NCBI GenBank assembly: GCA_003282865.1
Contig: QBYK01000001.1
Location: 36,419-100,418 of the forward strand
Origin: SAR116 cluster bacterium AG-325-I21
Lineage (GTDB): Bacteria > Pseudomonadota > Alphaproteobacteria > Puniceispirillales > Puniceispirillaceae
Direction of reading: 5' to 3'
DNA length: 64,000 nucleotides
Shown: in pieces, positions 21,187 to 29,923 of the stretch
Layout of the letters: every line of letters starts with the position of its first letter
Numbering within the stretch: the first letter of the stretch is position 1
Translations under genes and position numbers: made by a program
The notes under the pieces: generated by a model
The model's input: only the letters and a program-made list of their open reading frames with translations
What the model was told of the DNA's origin: nothing
The model's database searches: none

Positions 21187-22179
21187 TTAAAGCCTTGCCA
21201 AAAGTTCTTTTAGATTTATTTTTGGTCGTGCGCCAATATGCGATATCACCTCACCAGCGGCAAGGCTGGCAAGGCGACCGGCCTGCGGAAGATCAAAACC
21301 ATTTGTGCGCCCAAATAGATAGCCAGCAGCGAACAAATCACCCGCACCTGTTGTGTCAATCACTGCTCCTTGCGGCATTGCCGGAATTTCAAACGAGTTT
21401 TCTTTGGCGCCAACAAATGCTCCTTTTGGACCGCGTGTAACAATCAGCTCATCAATCGTACCCAGCAAAACAGAAATCGCATTGTCGACCTCGCATTGAT
21501 AAAGGCTAGCTACTTCTTCTTCATTGCCAAACAAAATGGACACATGATTGGCTGTAAAATCACGCAACGCAGAACGGTGCCGTTCAGCGCACCATGGATC
21601 AGATAATGACAGAGCCACCTTGGCACCATAAAGGTGCGCAAGCCGAGCAGCCTCATTAAAAATAGCAGGTCCATTTGGAGCATCAAACAAATAGCCTTCT
21701 AGATAAATAACTTTTGCCGCCTGCGCATCAGCCAATTCAAGATCCGTCGCTTCAAATTCAATACTGGCTCCAAGGCATGTATTCATCGAGCGTGCCGCAT
21801 CAGGTGTTACCAAAATAATTGACGATGCGGTTGGCGATCCACCGGAGGCAGGCGGGTTGTCAAAACCAACACCGGCAGCAATAATGTCATGGCGAAAAGC
21901 AACTCCAAGATCATCATTATGGACACGGCCAACAAATTTAGCCGCTCCACCAAAATTCACAACGCCAACTGCAGTATTCGCCGCAGAACCACCTGATATT
22001 AATTGTGGCTTCGCAAACGCGCTGAGTGCCGCATAAAGCTGTGCTGATGCCTCGGGATCAAGAAGGGTCATTACTCCTTTTTCAATTTTGTGAGCGGCCA
22101 GGAAATTATCATCACATTGACCAAAAATATCAACAATAGCATTACCAACTGCTAACACATCAATATGGTGTAAAGTCAT
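21187..22179 (-). CDS. PfkB-family carbohydrate/nucleoside kinase (adenosine-kinase-like)
   Basis: A ribokinase-fold kinase of 330 residues. The N-terminal VGNAIVDIFG and SGGSAANTA (62-70) and the C-terminal DTTGAGD (275-281, catalytic base Asp281) are all intact. The subgroup resembles adenosine kinase-type PfkB proteins common next to DNA repair or dapB genes in alphaproteobacteria, but the substrate cannot be read from sequence. It is convergent with the malic enzyme gene across 52 bases and divergent from an unknown lipoprotein gene. Confidence 0.9.
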   Translation of the reverse strand: MTLHHIDVLAVGNAIVDIFGQCDDNFLAAHKIEKGVMTLLDPEASAQLYAALSAFAKPQLISGGSAANTAVGVVNFGGAAKFVGRVHNDDLGVAFRHDIIAAGVGFDNPPASGGSPTASSIILVTPDAARSMNTCLGASIEFEATDLELADAQAAKVIYLEGYLFDAPNGPAIFNEAARLAHLYGAKVALSLSDPWCAERHRSALRDFTANHVSILFGNEEEVASLYQCEVDNAISVLLGTIDELIVTRGPKGAFVGAKENSFEIPAMPQGAVIDTTGAGDLFAAGYLFGRTNGFDLPQAGRLASLAAGEVISHIGARPKINLKELLARL

Positions 22180-22267
22180 TATCCGGCCCTCGCAAAATAA
22201 TAAGGCGACGCGCGCTATCGCATGAATATAGTTGAAGGACGATATGTATAACAGATTAAAATTAATA

Positions 22268-22301
22268 GAGGTCGTGCATTAAAAGAGTTCGTGCATTAAA
22301 C
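22268..22301. repeat. Tandem direct repeat of 17 bases, two copies
   Basis: Two adjacent 17-base units share 15 bases, with the core TCGTGCATTAAA repeated exactly at 22272-22283 and 22289-22300. The repeat lies in the 175-base gap between the divergent PfkB kinase and lipoprotein genes. It could be a pair of operator sites on one helical face and a half, or just a small duplication. Confidence 0.5.
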
Positions 22302-22354
22302 GTTATTTTCCGTTAGACCAAACCCTCCACATTGATCAACATTGGTGCATCAAT

Positions 22355-22987
22355 ATGCCTAACTGCCTACTATCTCTGCTTTCATGCGCCGCGCTTTTAA
22401 TGGCCTGTCAACCGGTCACAACAACACCCATAAAAATCAGATCACCAAGCCCACATTTAAAAATAAATGACACTGTGCCGATACAACCTACTTCAATGAT
22501 ACCACTTGTACCTCAGGCACCACCCGTGCCATCTATGCCTGCCGAAACATTATCATTGGATCCCGTTGAGCAAAATAATAATCAAACCGAAATTGATCTT
22601 GCCATTAACACTGTCACCAAAAGCAGTAAAACCCAAACGAATTCGGCACAAGCATCACCCGACATCAAACCAGAGGCGCTGGCTATGCCCAAAACCTTTG
22701 ATCCAACAAAAATTATCGGCTTTGCAACGCCGCTTCTTGCCCACAATCTTGGCAGGGCAAATATGGTTCGCAAGGAGGGACCAATCGAAGTCTGGCAATA
22801 TCAGTTTGTAAGCTGTGTTGTTGATTTCTTTTTCTACCCAATTGGTAAGGACTCGTCACAATTAAACTTAAAAACCTGGGATATGCGAAGCACGATCATA
22901 GGGAGTCATCTTGATCGGGACAGCTGCCGTGGTGAAATGAACATCTATCATCAAAAATTTTTATCAAACTCTAAATTAGGGAATTAA
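22355..22987 (+). CDS. Predicted lipoprotein of unknown function
   Basis: I do not recognise this 210-residue protein. It has a short signal peptide with lipobox LMAC and lipidation site Cys18, then a Pro/Thr/Ser-rich spacer to about residue 120, and a compact C-terminal domain from about 125 with HNLGRANMVRKEGP, a WQYQF segment, two cysteines (in SCVVDFFFYP and RDSCRGE) and several aromatic residues. The pattern looks like a small conserved envelope domain. The cysteines could form a disulfide. It ends 6 bases before the convergent nth gene. Confidence 0.75.
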   Translation: MPNCLLSLLSCAALLMACQPVTTTPIKIRSPSPHLKINDTVPIQPTSMIPLVPQAPPVPSMPAETLSLDPVEQNNNQTEIDLAINTVTKSSKTQTNSAQASPDIKPEALAMPKTFDPTKIIGFATPLLAHNLGRANMVRKEGPIEVWQYQFVSCVVDFFFYPIGKDSSQLNLKTWDMRSTIIGSHLDRDSCRGEMNIYHQKFLSNSKLGN

Positions 22988-22993
22988 CATTTT

Positions 22994-23638
22994 CTAAATC
23001 GTCTTTGCACGAAACAGGCATAAGTCTGAAATCACACAATCAAGACATATGGGTTTTCGTGCCTTACAGATATATCGGCCATGCAAAATCATCCAATGAT
23101 GCGCTCCTTTCTTCCAGCGGTCCGGCACCCGTCGTAACAGTTCCTTCTCAACAGCGTAAGGTGTTTCACCCGGCGCCATGCCAGTACGGTTGCCAAGACG
23201 AAAAATATGAGTATCGACGGCAATTGTTGGTTCGCCAAACGCTTCGTTAAGAACCACATTTGCAGTTTTCCGACCAACACCCGGCAAAGCTTCCAATGCA
23301 GCACGGTTTTTTGGAACTTCGCCACCATGGGTTTCAACTAGAATATTCGATAGAGCAAGCACATTTTTAGCCTTTGTGTTGAATAAACCGATGGTGCGGA
23401 TATTACGGCGTATGGTCTCGAGACCAATTGCTACCATCTGTGCAGGCGTATCAGCCACCGCAAACAGCCCTTTTGTTGCTTTATTAACCCCAATATCAGT
23501 TGCCTGAGCCGATAACACCACAGCAACAAGAAGGGTGAATGGGTTGGTAAAATCGAGTTCAGTTTGCGGGTCTGGTTGACGCAGCGATAATCGCTCAAAA
23601 CAAGCATCGACTGCATCGAGCTTCATTTTTTTCGGCAT
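22994..23638 (-). CDS. nth: Endonuclease III (DNA glycosylase/AP lyase)
   Basis: Nth removes oxidised pyrimidines from DNA and cleaves the abasic strand. The helix-hairpin-helix LPGVGRKTA (118-126) holds the catalytic Lys124, the active-site Asp142 is in AVDTH, and the 4Fe-4S ligands Cys191, Cys198, Cys201 and Cys207 fit C-x6-C-x2-C-x5-C. Length of 214 residues is standard. The stop of dapB lies just downstream in the other direction of reading: dapB is upstream with a gap of only two bases, so the two share a transcript. Confidence 0.96.
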   Translation of the reverse strand: MPKKMKLDAVDACFERLSLRQPDPQTELDFTNPFTLLVAVVLSAQATDIGVNKATKGLFAVADTPAQMVAIGLETIRRNIRTIGLFNTKAKNVLALSNILVETHGGEVPKNRAALEALPGVGRKTANVVLNEAFGEPTIAVDTHIFRLGNRTGMAPGETPYAVEKELLRRVPDRWKKGAHHWMILHGRYICKARKPICLDCVISDLCLFRAKTI

Positions 23639-23640
23639 AA

Positions 23641-24441
23641 TCAGCCTTTCAGCACATCCGTCATATCATAAAATCCAAAATTGGCAGTCGCGGCAAATCG
23701 TGCCGCACGAATAGCCCCGCGTGCAAAGATGGCCCGATCTGTTGCTCGATGTGAAATTTCTACACGCTCAGACTCCCCATAAAAAATCACCGAGTGCTCG
23801 CCAACAACATCCCCACCACGTAACACAGCAAAGCCAATATCACCTTGCTTACGTGAACCATTTTGGCCCTTACGAACCATATCAGCAACCCCTTCAAGTG
23901 CCACACCACGTCCCTTCGCCACCGCCTTACCAAGCGCTAAAGCCGTTCCCGATGGCGCATCAACCTTATGATGATGATGTGTTTCAAGAATTTCGATGTC
24001 CCATTCTTGAGTAAGTTTGGCAGCAACCTCCTCTACCAACTGAGTTAATAGGGTCACACCAACAGATGTATTGGCACAATAAATAACAACATTGCCCTTT
24101 GTTGTTGCGACAAGTTCGGTCTCATCATCCGCATTTAGGCCAGTTGTACCAATAACCATTGCAGTCCCATGTACCTCCGCCAATTTTACGTGATGAAGAC
24201 TGGCGGCTGGGCTTGTAAAATCAATCACCACATCAGCTGAACCAAACAATGTTCCTGGCTCACTGCCAATTATCACGCCATTGGCCCCGGTATTCGCCAC
24301 CTCACCAGCATCACGCCCAATAAAAGGGCTATCTGGCCGGTCGGTTGCCGCAACAAGTTCAAGGTCAGGCGCAGCCGCGATTTCGCGGATCAACATGCTA
24401 CCCATGCGGCCAGCACTGCCCGGAATTGCAAGTTTTATCAT
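23641..24441 (-). CDS. dapB: 4-hydroxy-tetrahydrodipicolinate reductase
   Basis: DapB performs the NAD(P)H-dependent reduction in the lysine and diaminopimelate pathway, supplying the peptidoglycan cross-link residue. The N-terminal nucleotide-binding GSAGRMG and the substrate/catalytic ETHHHHKVDAPSGTA block are intact. The frame opens upstream at 24483, but the ATG at 24441 directly before IKLAIPGSAGRMG is the normal start and gives 266 residues. It is followed at once by nth. Confidence 0.96.
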   Translation of the reverse strand: MIKLAIPGSAGRMGSMLIREIAAAPDLELVAATDRPDSPFIGRDAGEVANTGANGVIIGSEPGTLFGSADVVIDFTSPAASLHHVKLAEVHGTAMVIGTTGLNADDETELVATTKGNVVIYCANTSVGVTLLTQLVEEVAAKLTQEWDIEILETHHHHKVDAPSGTALALGKAVAKGRGVALEGVADMVRKGQNGSRKQGDIGFAVLRGGDVVGEHSVIFYGESERVEISHRATDRAIFARGAIRAARFAATANFGFYDMTDVLKG

Positions 24442-24683
24442 GCTGGTACCTTCCTTCTCAACCATTGTGCAACGGCCAGCCATTATTGCCTGTTTTGGCT
24501 ACACATCTTTTTTCCACGTTACATTATAATCAGCATCAACGGCCTCTTGCCAGCATATAAAGGCCAGCTTTTGAGACGTGTGCCCACTTTTTCAGCGCCA
24601 GCTATTGATCTACAAAATTTTTACACAAAATAGCCCGACTGATGGCAATCACCCGATTTTAAAGTTTGGCAAACCGAATAAAA

Positions 24684-25808
24684 CTAGCTATCAGCCCAGA
24701 TCCGTTTCACACGTTCGAGAAAACTTGACGACTCAGGACTGGTATCACCTGAGTTAGAAAAGGCTTCCAGGAGATCTTTTTGTTTTTTATTTAAATTAGT
24801 TGGTGTCTCCACCTGAACTTCAACAATCTGATCACCCGGATTACCGCGCCGAAGCGCTGGCATACCTTTTCCGCGCATCCGGAATTTTCGCCCTGACTGT
24901 GTGCCAGAATCAATAGTCAGACGCGCCATTTTCCCTTCCAGCGTTGGTACATCAATGCTTCCACCAAGTGCAGCTACAGTCATAGGGAGGGGTATACGGG
25001 TATATAAATTGTTTCCATCCCGTGTAAAAATAGCGTGCGGATCAACGTTCACAAAAATATAAAGATCACCAGCTGGCGCGCCGCGAAGGCCGGCTTCGCC
25101 CTTTCCCGAAAGCCGTATTCTTGTTCCTGTATCAACCCCCGCAGGAATCGAAACGGCCAAAGTTTTAGTGCGCTGTGTCCGACCATCACCACTACAGGTA
25201 CGGCATGGATCCGATATTACCTGCCCCAAGCCCTGACAAGCATGGCAGGTGCGCTCTACCGCAAAAAATCCTTGCTGAGCACGCACTCGGCCAGCACCTC
25301 CACATGTTCCGCAAGTGCTAGGCTTACTCCCATCAGCAGCGCCCGTGCCCGAACAGCTCTCGCATTCTGATGGTACCGTGATTGAAATATCCTGTTGTAG
25401 GCCGCGAAACGCATCTTCCAAAGAGACCGACATGTCATAGCGGAGATCATTGCCACCTTCATTACGTTGCCGACCACCACTAGCCCCTCCTGAAAATTCA
25501 GAAAACATCTGATCAAAAATATCTGAGAAACCGCCGCCACCAAAACCGCCGCCACCAAAACCGCTACCACCGCCGCTTGACTGATCAAATGCAGCATGTC
25601 CCATACGATCGTAAGCTGCGCGTTTTTGGGGGTCCTTTAGTATGTCATAGGCCTCATTCGCCTCACGAAAACGGTCTTCAGCAGCTCTATCCCCCTGATT
25701 ACGGTCAGGGTGGTTAGCCATAGCAAGTTTGCGAAATGCCGATTTAATTACCTTGTCATCGGCACCTTTTTCAACACCTAATACTTCGTAGTAGTCGCGC
25801 TTGCTCAT
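24684..25808 (-). CDS. dnaJ: Chaperone DnaJ (Hsp40)
   Basis: DnaJ delivers unfolded clients to DnaK and stimulates its ATPase. The J domain has the HPD tripeptide in MANHPDRN, followed by a Gly/Phe/Ser-rich region, four CxxCxGxG zinc repeats (CESCSGTG, CGTCGGAG, CHACQGLG, CRTCSGDG) and the C-terminal peptide-binding domains. A GTG three codons upstream is possible, but the ATG at 25808 (MSKRDYYEVLGV) matches the family start. It lies about 70 bases downstream of dnaK and is likely co-transcribed with it. Confidence 0.97.
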   Translation of the reverse strand: MSKRDYYEVLGVEKGADDKVIKSAFRKLAMANHPDRNQGDRAAEDRFREANEAYDILKDPQKRAAYDRMGHAAFDQSSGGGSGFGGGGFGGGGFSDIFDQMFSEFSGGASGGRQRNEGGNDLRYDMSVSLEDAFRGLQQDISITVPSECESCSGTGAADGSKPSTCGTCGGAGRVRAQQGFFAVERTCHACQGLGQVISDPCRTCSGDGRTQRTKTLAVSIPAGVDTGTRIRLSGKGEAGLRGAPAGDLYIFVNVDPHAIFTRDGNNLYTRIPLPMTVAALGGSIDVPTLEGKMARLTIDSGTQSGRKFRMRGKGMPALRRGNPGDQIVEVQVETPTNLNKKQKDLLEAFSNSGDTSPESSSFLERVKRIWADS

Positions 25809-25880
25809 TGTTGCCACTTTTGCCGTGAGAATTTAACAAACCAAAATTAAAGCATGATCTGGTTTTATCTGTCTGCAATC

Positions 25881-27797
25881 TTATTTGCTGGACTTTCTAC
25901 TATTATTTGCGTCGGCATCAACCTCTTCAAATTCAGCATCAACAACGGTTTCGTCATCAGCCTTTGGATCAGAACCACCATCAGGTTCAGCCTCTGCGTC
26001 AGCTTGATAAGCAGCCTCACCCATTTTCATCATTACCTGCGATAGCTCGGCTGATTTTGATGATATAGCTTCGATATCCTCACCACCTAAAACGTCGCGT
26101 AATGCCTCAATGCCGGCTTCAACATCTGCTTTGGCTTGCGGATCAGCTTTATCTCCGAGGTCATCAATCGCCTTTTCCGCTCCATGGACAAGTGCTTCGG
26201 CTTGGTTCCGCGTTTCAACTTCAGCACGTCTTTCCTTGTCTGTCTCAGCATTAGCTTCAGCCTCAGCAACCATGCGGTCAATCTCACTATCATCAAGACC
26301 ACCAGATGCCTGGATGCGAATTTCTTGTTCCTTGCCAGTCGCTTTGTCTTTGGCGCTAACTTTCACAATACCATTCGCATCAATATCAAAGGTAACCTCG
26401 ATTTGCGGAACACCGCGTGGGGCCGGAGAGATACCTTCTAGATTGAACTGTCCCAAAGCCTTGTTATCAACTGCCATTTCACGTTCACCCTGACAGACCG
26501 AAATGGTCACAGCAGACTGGTTATCATCAGCCGTTGAAAAGACCTGACTTTTCTTAGTTGGGATTGTTGTATTGCGGTCAATCAAACGAGTAAAGACACC
26601 GCCAAGTGTTTCAATGCCAAGAGACAGCGGCGTAACGTCAAGCAGCAACACGTCTTTAACATCACCAGTTAAAACACCGGCCTGAATTGCTGCACCTGAT
26701 GCGACAACCTCATCTGGATTAACACCGCGATGCGGATCAGTACCAAAAAATTCTTTCACCTGTTCGAGGATTTTTGGCATGCGGGTCATACCACCAACAA
26801 GGATCACTTCGTCGATGTCAGATGCCTTTAGACCAGCATCTTTTAGCGCTGCCTGGCATGGCTTCATTGTACGGCTGACCAAATCTGCCACCAGCTGTTC
26901 AAGCTTGGCACGGGTTAATTTCACATTCAAATGTTTGGGTCCAGACGCGTCAGCTGTAATAAAAGGCAAGTTTACGTCTGTCTGTACGGATGACGACAAC
27001 TCAATCTTAGCTTTTTCAGCTGATTCTTTCAGCCTCTGTAGTGCCAGTTTGTCTCCACGCAAATCAATACCATCGCTCGATTTGAATGAGTCAGCAAGAA
27101 ACTCTATAATGGAATGATCGAAGTCTTCACCACCAAGGAAGGTGTCCCCATTGGTTGATTTAACCTCAAACACACCATCACCAACCTCAAGGATAGAAAC
27201 ATCAAAAGTACCGCCGCCAAGATCATAAACTGCAACAATGCCCGACTCCTTGCGGTCAAGACCGTAAGCAAGCGCAGCTGCGGTTGGTTCATTAATGATT
27301 CGCAAAACTTCCAAGCCGGCAATTTTACCAGCATCCTTGGTGGCCTGGCGCTGCGCATCATTAAAGTAAGCAGGAACAGTAATCACCGCTTGGGTAACTG
27401 TTTCGCCAAGGTAAGCCTCAGCATCTTCTTTTAATTTGCGAAGAGTAAAGCTGGAAATCTGACTTGGTGAATATTCTTCATCCTCGACCTTGACCCAAGC
27501 GTCCCCATTTTTTGCTCCAACCAAGTCAAATGGCACAAGATCTGCAAATGCCTTCGTAGATTTATCTTTGAAGCGGCGTCCAATCAGTCTTTTTATTGCA
27601 AAAAGAGTGTTTTCTGGGTTTGTCACAGCCTGTCGTTTTGCAGCCTGCCCGACAAGTCGTTCACCGTTCGCAAACGCCACCATTGAGGGCGTAGTTCGAG
27701 CGCCCTCGGCATTTTCAATCACCCGCGGCTCAGACCCGTCCATGACAGCAACACAGGAGTTTGTTGTTCCCAAATCAATACCAATTACCTTAGCCAT
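25881..27797 (-). CDS. dnaK: Chaperone DnaK (Hsp70)
   Basis: DnaK is the ATP-driven Hsp70 chaperone. The nucleotide-binding domain starts with [17 protein letters not shown] and contains [14 protein letters not shown]; the substrate-binding domain and acidic, variable C-terminus (ending [14 protein letters not shown]) complete a normal 638 residues. A heat-shock-type promoter lies about 160 bases upstream on the same strand. grpE is upstream and dnaJ downstream, so all Hsp70 machine parts are adjacent. Confidence 0.98.
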   Translation of the reverse strand: MAKVIGIDLGTTNSCVAVMDGSEPRVIENAEGARTTPSMVAFANGERLVGQAAKRQAVTNPENTLFAIKRLIGRRFKDKSTKAFADLVPFDLVGAKNGDAWVKVEDEEYSPSQISSFTLRKLKEDAEAYLGETVTQAVITVPAYFNDAQRQATKDAGKIAGLEVLRIINEPTAAALAYGLDRKESGIVAVYDLGGGTFDVSILEVGDGVFEVKSTNGDTFLGGEDFDHSIIEFLADSFKSSDGIDLRGDKLALQRLKESAEKAKIELSSSVQTDVNLPFITADASGPKHLNVKLTRAKLEQLVADLVSRTMKPCQAALKDAGLKASDIDEVILVGGMTRMPKILEQVKEFFGTDPHRGVNPDEVVASGAAIQAGVLTGDVKDVLLLDVTPLSLGIETLGGVFTRLIDRNTTIPTKKSQVFSTADDNQSAVTISVCQGEREMAVDNKALGQFNLEGISPAPRGVPQIEVTFDIDANGIVKVSAKDKATGKEQEIRIQASGGLDDSEIDRMVAEAEANAETDKERRAEVETRNQAEALVHGAEKAIDDLGDKADPQAKADVEAGIEALRDVLGGEDIEAISSKSAELSQVMMKMGEAAYQADAEAEPDGGSDPKADDETVVDAEFEEVDADANNSRKSSK

Positions 27798-28126
27798 ATC
27801 TAAAGCTCCTTTCCCTAACCACCCAACGTCTGTTCTATTTGGAATAACGTTAATAAAATGGCTCTTTACGACACTCCGTTCTTAAAAATTATCCTTGAGG
27901 GGCTCCAACCAAAGGGTTGGCGTGCCAATTATGTTAACGTCGTTTGAAAACATAACGCTCATATAAGACTTATTCGTTATGTTACAAGAGGTAATGGTTT
28001 GATCAGATGTCAAAACAAAAGAGATCACCGAAACCATTATAGTGTAAAACTTACACCTCCCCACTTGCTGTTTATCATTCTCAAGACTCAAACAGCGAAA
28101 TTTTAACCCTTAATATTTCCAATATC
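27798..28126 (-). other. dnaK upstream regulatory region
   Basis: This 329-base gap between grpE and dnaK has no convincing gene. It contains the sigma-32-type promoter at 27958-27988 and, nearer the dnaK start, a 6-base inverted repeat with a 4-base loop at 27905-27920 (CCAACC/GGTTGG), which would lie in the dnaK leader. The leader would be about 150 bases long, which leaves room for RNA-level control, but I see no known thermometer fold. Confidence 0.55.
27958..27988 (-). promoter_or_regulatory. Sigma-32 (RpoH)-type promoter of dnaK
   Basis: Read on the minus strand, CTTG (27988-27985) is followed by exactly 17 bases and then CTTATATGAG (27967-27958). This fits every specified position of the alphaproteobacterial heat-shock consensus as I recall it, CTTG-N17/18-CyTATnTnnG. 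It points toward dnaK, whose ATG is at 27797. Confidence 0.7.
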
Positions 28127-28858
28127 TTAGCAATCTTTTTTTGCCTGATCATTAACCTTACCAGTCGGTTCACCAGCTTTCGATACTCCAACCATTGCTG
28201 GGCGCAACAACCGGTCATGTAAAACATAGCCGTGCTGAACCACTTCAAGAACAACTCCGCTTGGTTGATCAAGTGTAGGCACTTCAAACATTGCCTGATG
28301 CAAATTATAGTCAAATTTTTCCCCATGCGGTTCAACACGCTTAATGCCATGCTTTTCAATGACTGATTGCAGTTCAGTCCAGCTGAGTTGGATGCCAGTA
28401 ATTAATGATTTTGTGGTCTCGTCAAGAGTTTCCAAATTATCTGGCGCCGACTCAACAGCTCTGGCAAGATTATCTATCGCGCCCACCAAGTCACGGGCAA
28501 AAGGTGTATGACCATATTTCCTAACGTTAGCAGCCTCGCGCTCACTTCGGCGTCGCATATTCTCAGTATCTGCCATCGCTCGCAGTAGTTGGTCTTTTAA
28601 CTCATCACGTTCAGCTGTCATTACTAACAACGGGTCCTCGACCTCGTTTGCTGTTGGAGCCTCACTGGCCTCAGAGTTTAGGTCGTAAGAAACCACGCCA
28701 TCTGTTGCCGCGTTTTCAATATGTGATTTTGAGCCACCAACAGACGTCTCCTGATCTGAAGCCTTTTGCTCATCAGAATTTGGTGAAACTTGCCCATTTC
28801 CATTTTCATTCGGCAGATCTTTTGATTTTTTGCTATTGATTGATTTCTCGTTTGTCAT
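28127..28858 (-). CDS. grpE: Nucleotide exchange factor GrpE
   Basis: GrpE releases ADP from DnaK. The first 75 residues are a polar, Ser/Asn-rich tail of low complexity. A long coiled-coil helix follows, then the family core RKYGHTPFARDLVGAIDNLARA and the C-terminal beta domain with NLHQAMFEVP. At 243 residues it is slightly long because of the N-terminal tail. It is upstream of dnaK but separated by a 329-base gap with a separate promoter. Confidence 0.95.
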   Translation of the reverse strand: MTNEKSINSKKSKDLPNENGNGQVSPNSDEQKASDQETSVGGSKSHIENAATDGVVSYDLNSEASEAPTANEVEDPLLVMTAERDELKDQLLRAMADTENMRRRSEREAANVRKYGHTPFARDLVGAIDNLARAVESAPDNLETLDETTKSLITGIQLSWTELQSVIEKHGIKRVEPHGEKFDYNLHQAMFEVPTLDQPSGVVLEVVQHGYVLHDRLLRPAMVGVSKAGEPTGKVNDQAKKDC

Positions 28859-29173
28859 TTATCATTCCCCGTGTGCGCTCCTCTTAGGACTGCTGACTTT
28901 ACTTAGTGATCGTTGCCGGTTTCGCCAAGTCTTAAGATCAACTTTTTGCATTTTTGTCATAATCTTACATAAAATCATGCCAAGATACGTCTTGATGCTT
29001 ATCACTAAAAACCCCTGCAATAATTTCTTTGCGCCAATTGTTACACTGGAACAGGATAAGATATTGTTTCTTATGCTAAGTTATGCGACATTGAAAACCG
29101 TGAGAGCGATCAGCTGAGCGCGACATAAAAATGATTTTTATTTAACCAAATAGTCTAGTTAGAAGCACCTGTT
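28859..29173. other. Divergent intergenic region between grpE and an unknown gene
   Basis: This 315-base gap separates leftward grpE from a rightward uncharacterised gene, so promoters for both must lie here. An AT-rich imperfect hairpin (ATAAGA/TCTTAT) sits near 29057-29075. I found no good match to the sigma-32 consensus for grpE, no CIRCE element and no supported coding frame. Confidence 0.4.
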
Positions 29174-29803
29174 ATGCAAAATGCCCAGATCTGGAAATCA
29201 ATTGAAGCACTTTGCAGTGAAGCTGAGTCGGTGATTAAAAACGGCGAATCCGTGATAACAGTTATTCAATCAGTCGGACCCCCAGAGCTCGCACACCGAG
29301 GAACATCTCAAACAGATACGTTAAACTTTTTATCCAGTAAACCTGCACCGCCAAAAGCTGACATCAGGGATAGACCTACCCCACAAGAAAACGTGTTGGA
29401 TGCCCCTTTATCACCCGCAACGATGACCGAGATTGCTGCGGCGGTCGACCGGGCGAGTCGAAGCGCACAAAAACCGCAACTGATGAACCAGCGATCACAG
29501 GGGATGAATGATCAACTGCGCAAGGACTTAATGATCGAAGTTAGCCTGGCGGTTCGCAGTGTTCTTGAGAATGAACTGCCAAAAATAGTCCGACATGCGA
29601 TTTCTGAGTCTTTGTATGAATTTATCACTGTATCGAAGGACCCCTTAGCGAATGATTTGGGAGCGCCTGAGGCAAAACCAAGGCCTAAAGGTAAAAATAA
29701 AAAAATCGCTTTGGAAAAAAGGGCTGCGCCAAAAAAAACACCCGGCAAAAAAAATGCGGCAAAAAAAACAAAAGCCAAAAAGACAGTAAATAAAATGTCT
29801 TAA
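29174..29803 (+). CDS. Uncharacterised protein with PopZ-like C-terminal helix and Lys/Ala-rich tail
   Basis: I do not recognise this 209-residue protein with certainty. Residues 1-40 look helical, 40-90 are Pro-rich and probably disordered, and 115-155 form a helical block (MIEVSLAVRSVLENELPKIV) that resembles the C-terminal oligomerisation helix of PopZ/DUF2497 proteins. The N-terminal MEEILASI motif of PopZ is missing. After residue 165 comes a Lys/Ala/Pro tail with AAPKK, AAKK and AKKT repeats like bacterial histone-H1-like proteins, suggesting nucleic acid binding. It lies between grpE and hrcA on the opposite strand. Function is open. Confidence 0.6.
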   Translation: MQNAQIWKSIEALCSEAESVIKNGESVITVIQSVGPPELAHRGTSQTDTLNFLSSKPAPPKADIRDRPTPQENVLDAPLSPATMTEIAAAVDRASRSAQKPQLMNQRSQGMNDQLRKDLMIEVSLAVRSVLENELPKIVRHAISESLYEFITVSKDPLANDLGAPEAKPRPKGKNKKIALEKRAAPKKTPGKKNAAKKTKAKKTVNKMS

Positions 29804-29923
29804 TTTAAATACAGTGGGTGGGTGGATGAGCAGCCGAACAACACACAATTAAATTGTGAGCGATTATCAAAAATCAGCTTTTTGAACTTCATTAAACATT
29901 TCTTTATTCAACATTATATGCAG

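Noticed and set aside
28859..28960. CTTGG...CACTAAGT as a sigma-32 promoter for grpE
   Set aside because: The minus-10 part does not fit CyTATnT, unlike the dnaK element.
29844..29885. Inverted repeats between the unknown gene and hrcA as a two-way terminator
   Set aside because: The stems (CACAATT/AATTGTG and TCAAAAA/TTTTTGA) are AT-rich and short, with no clear run of T after a GC stem.
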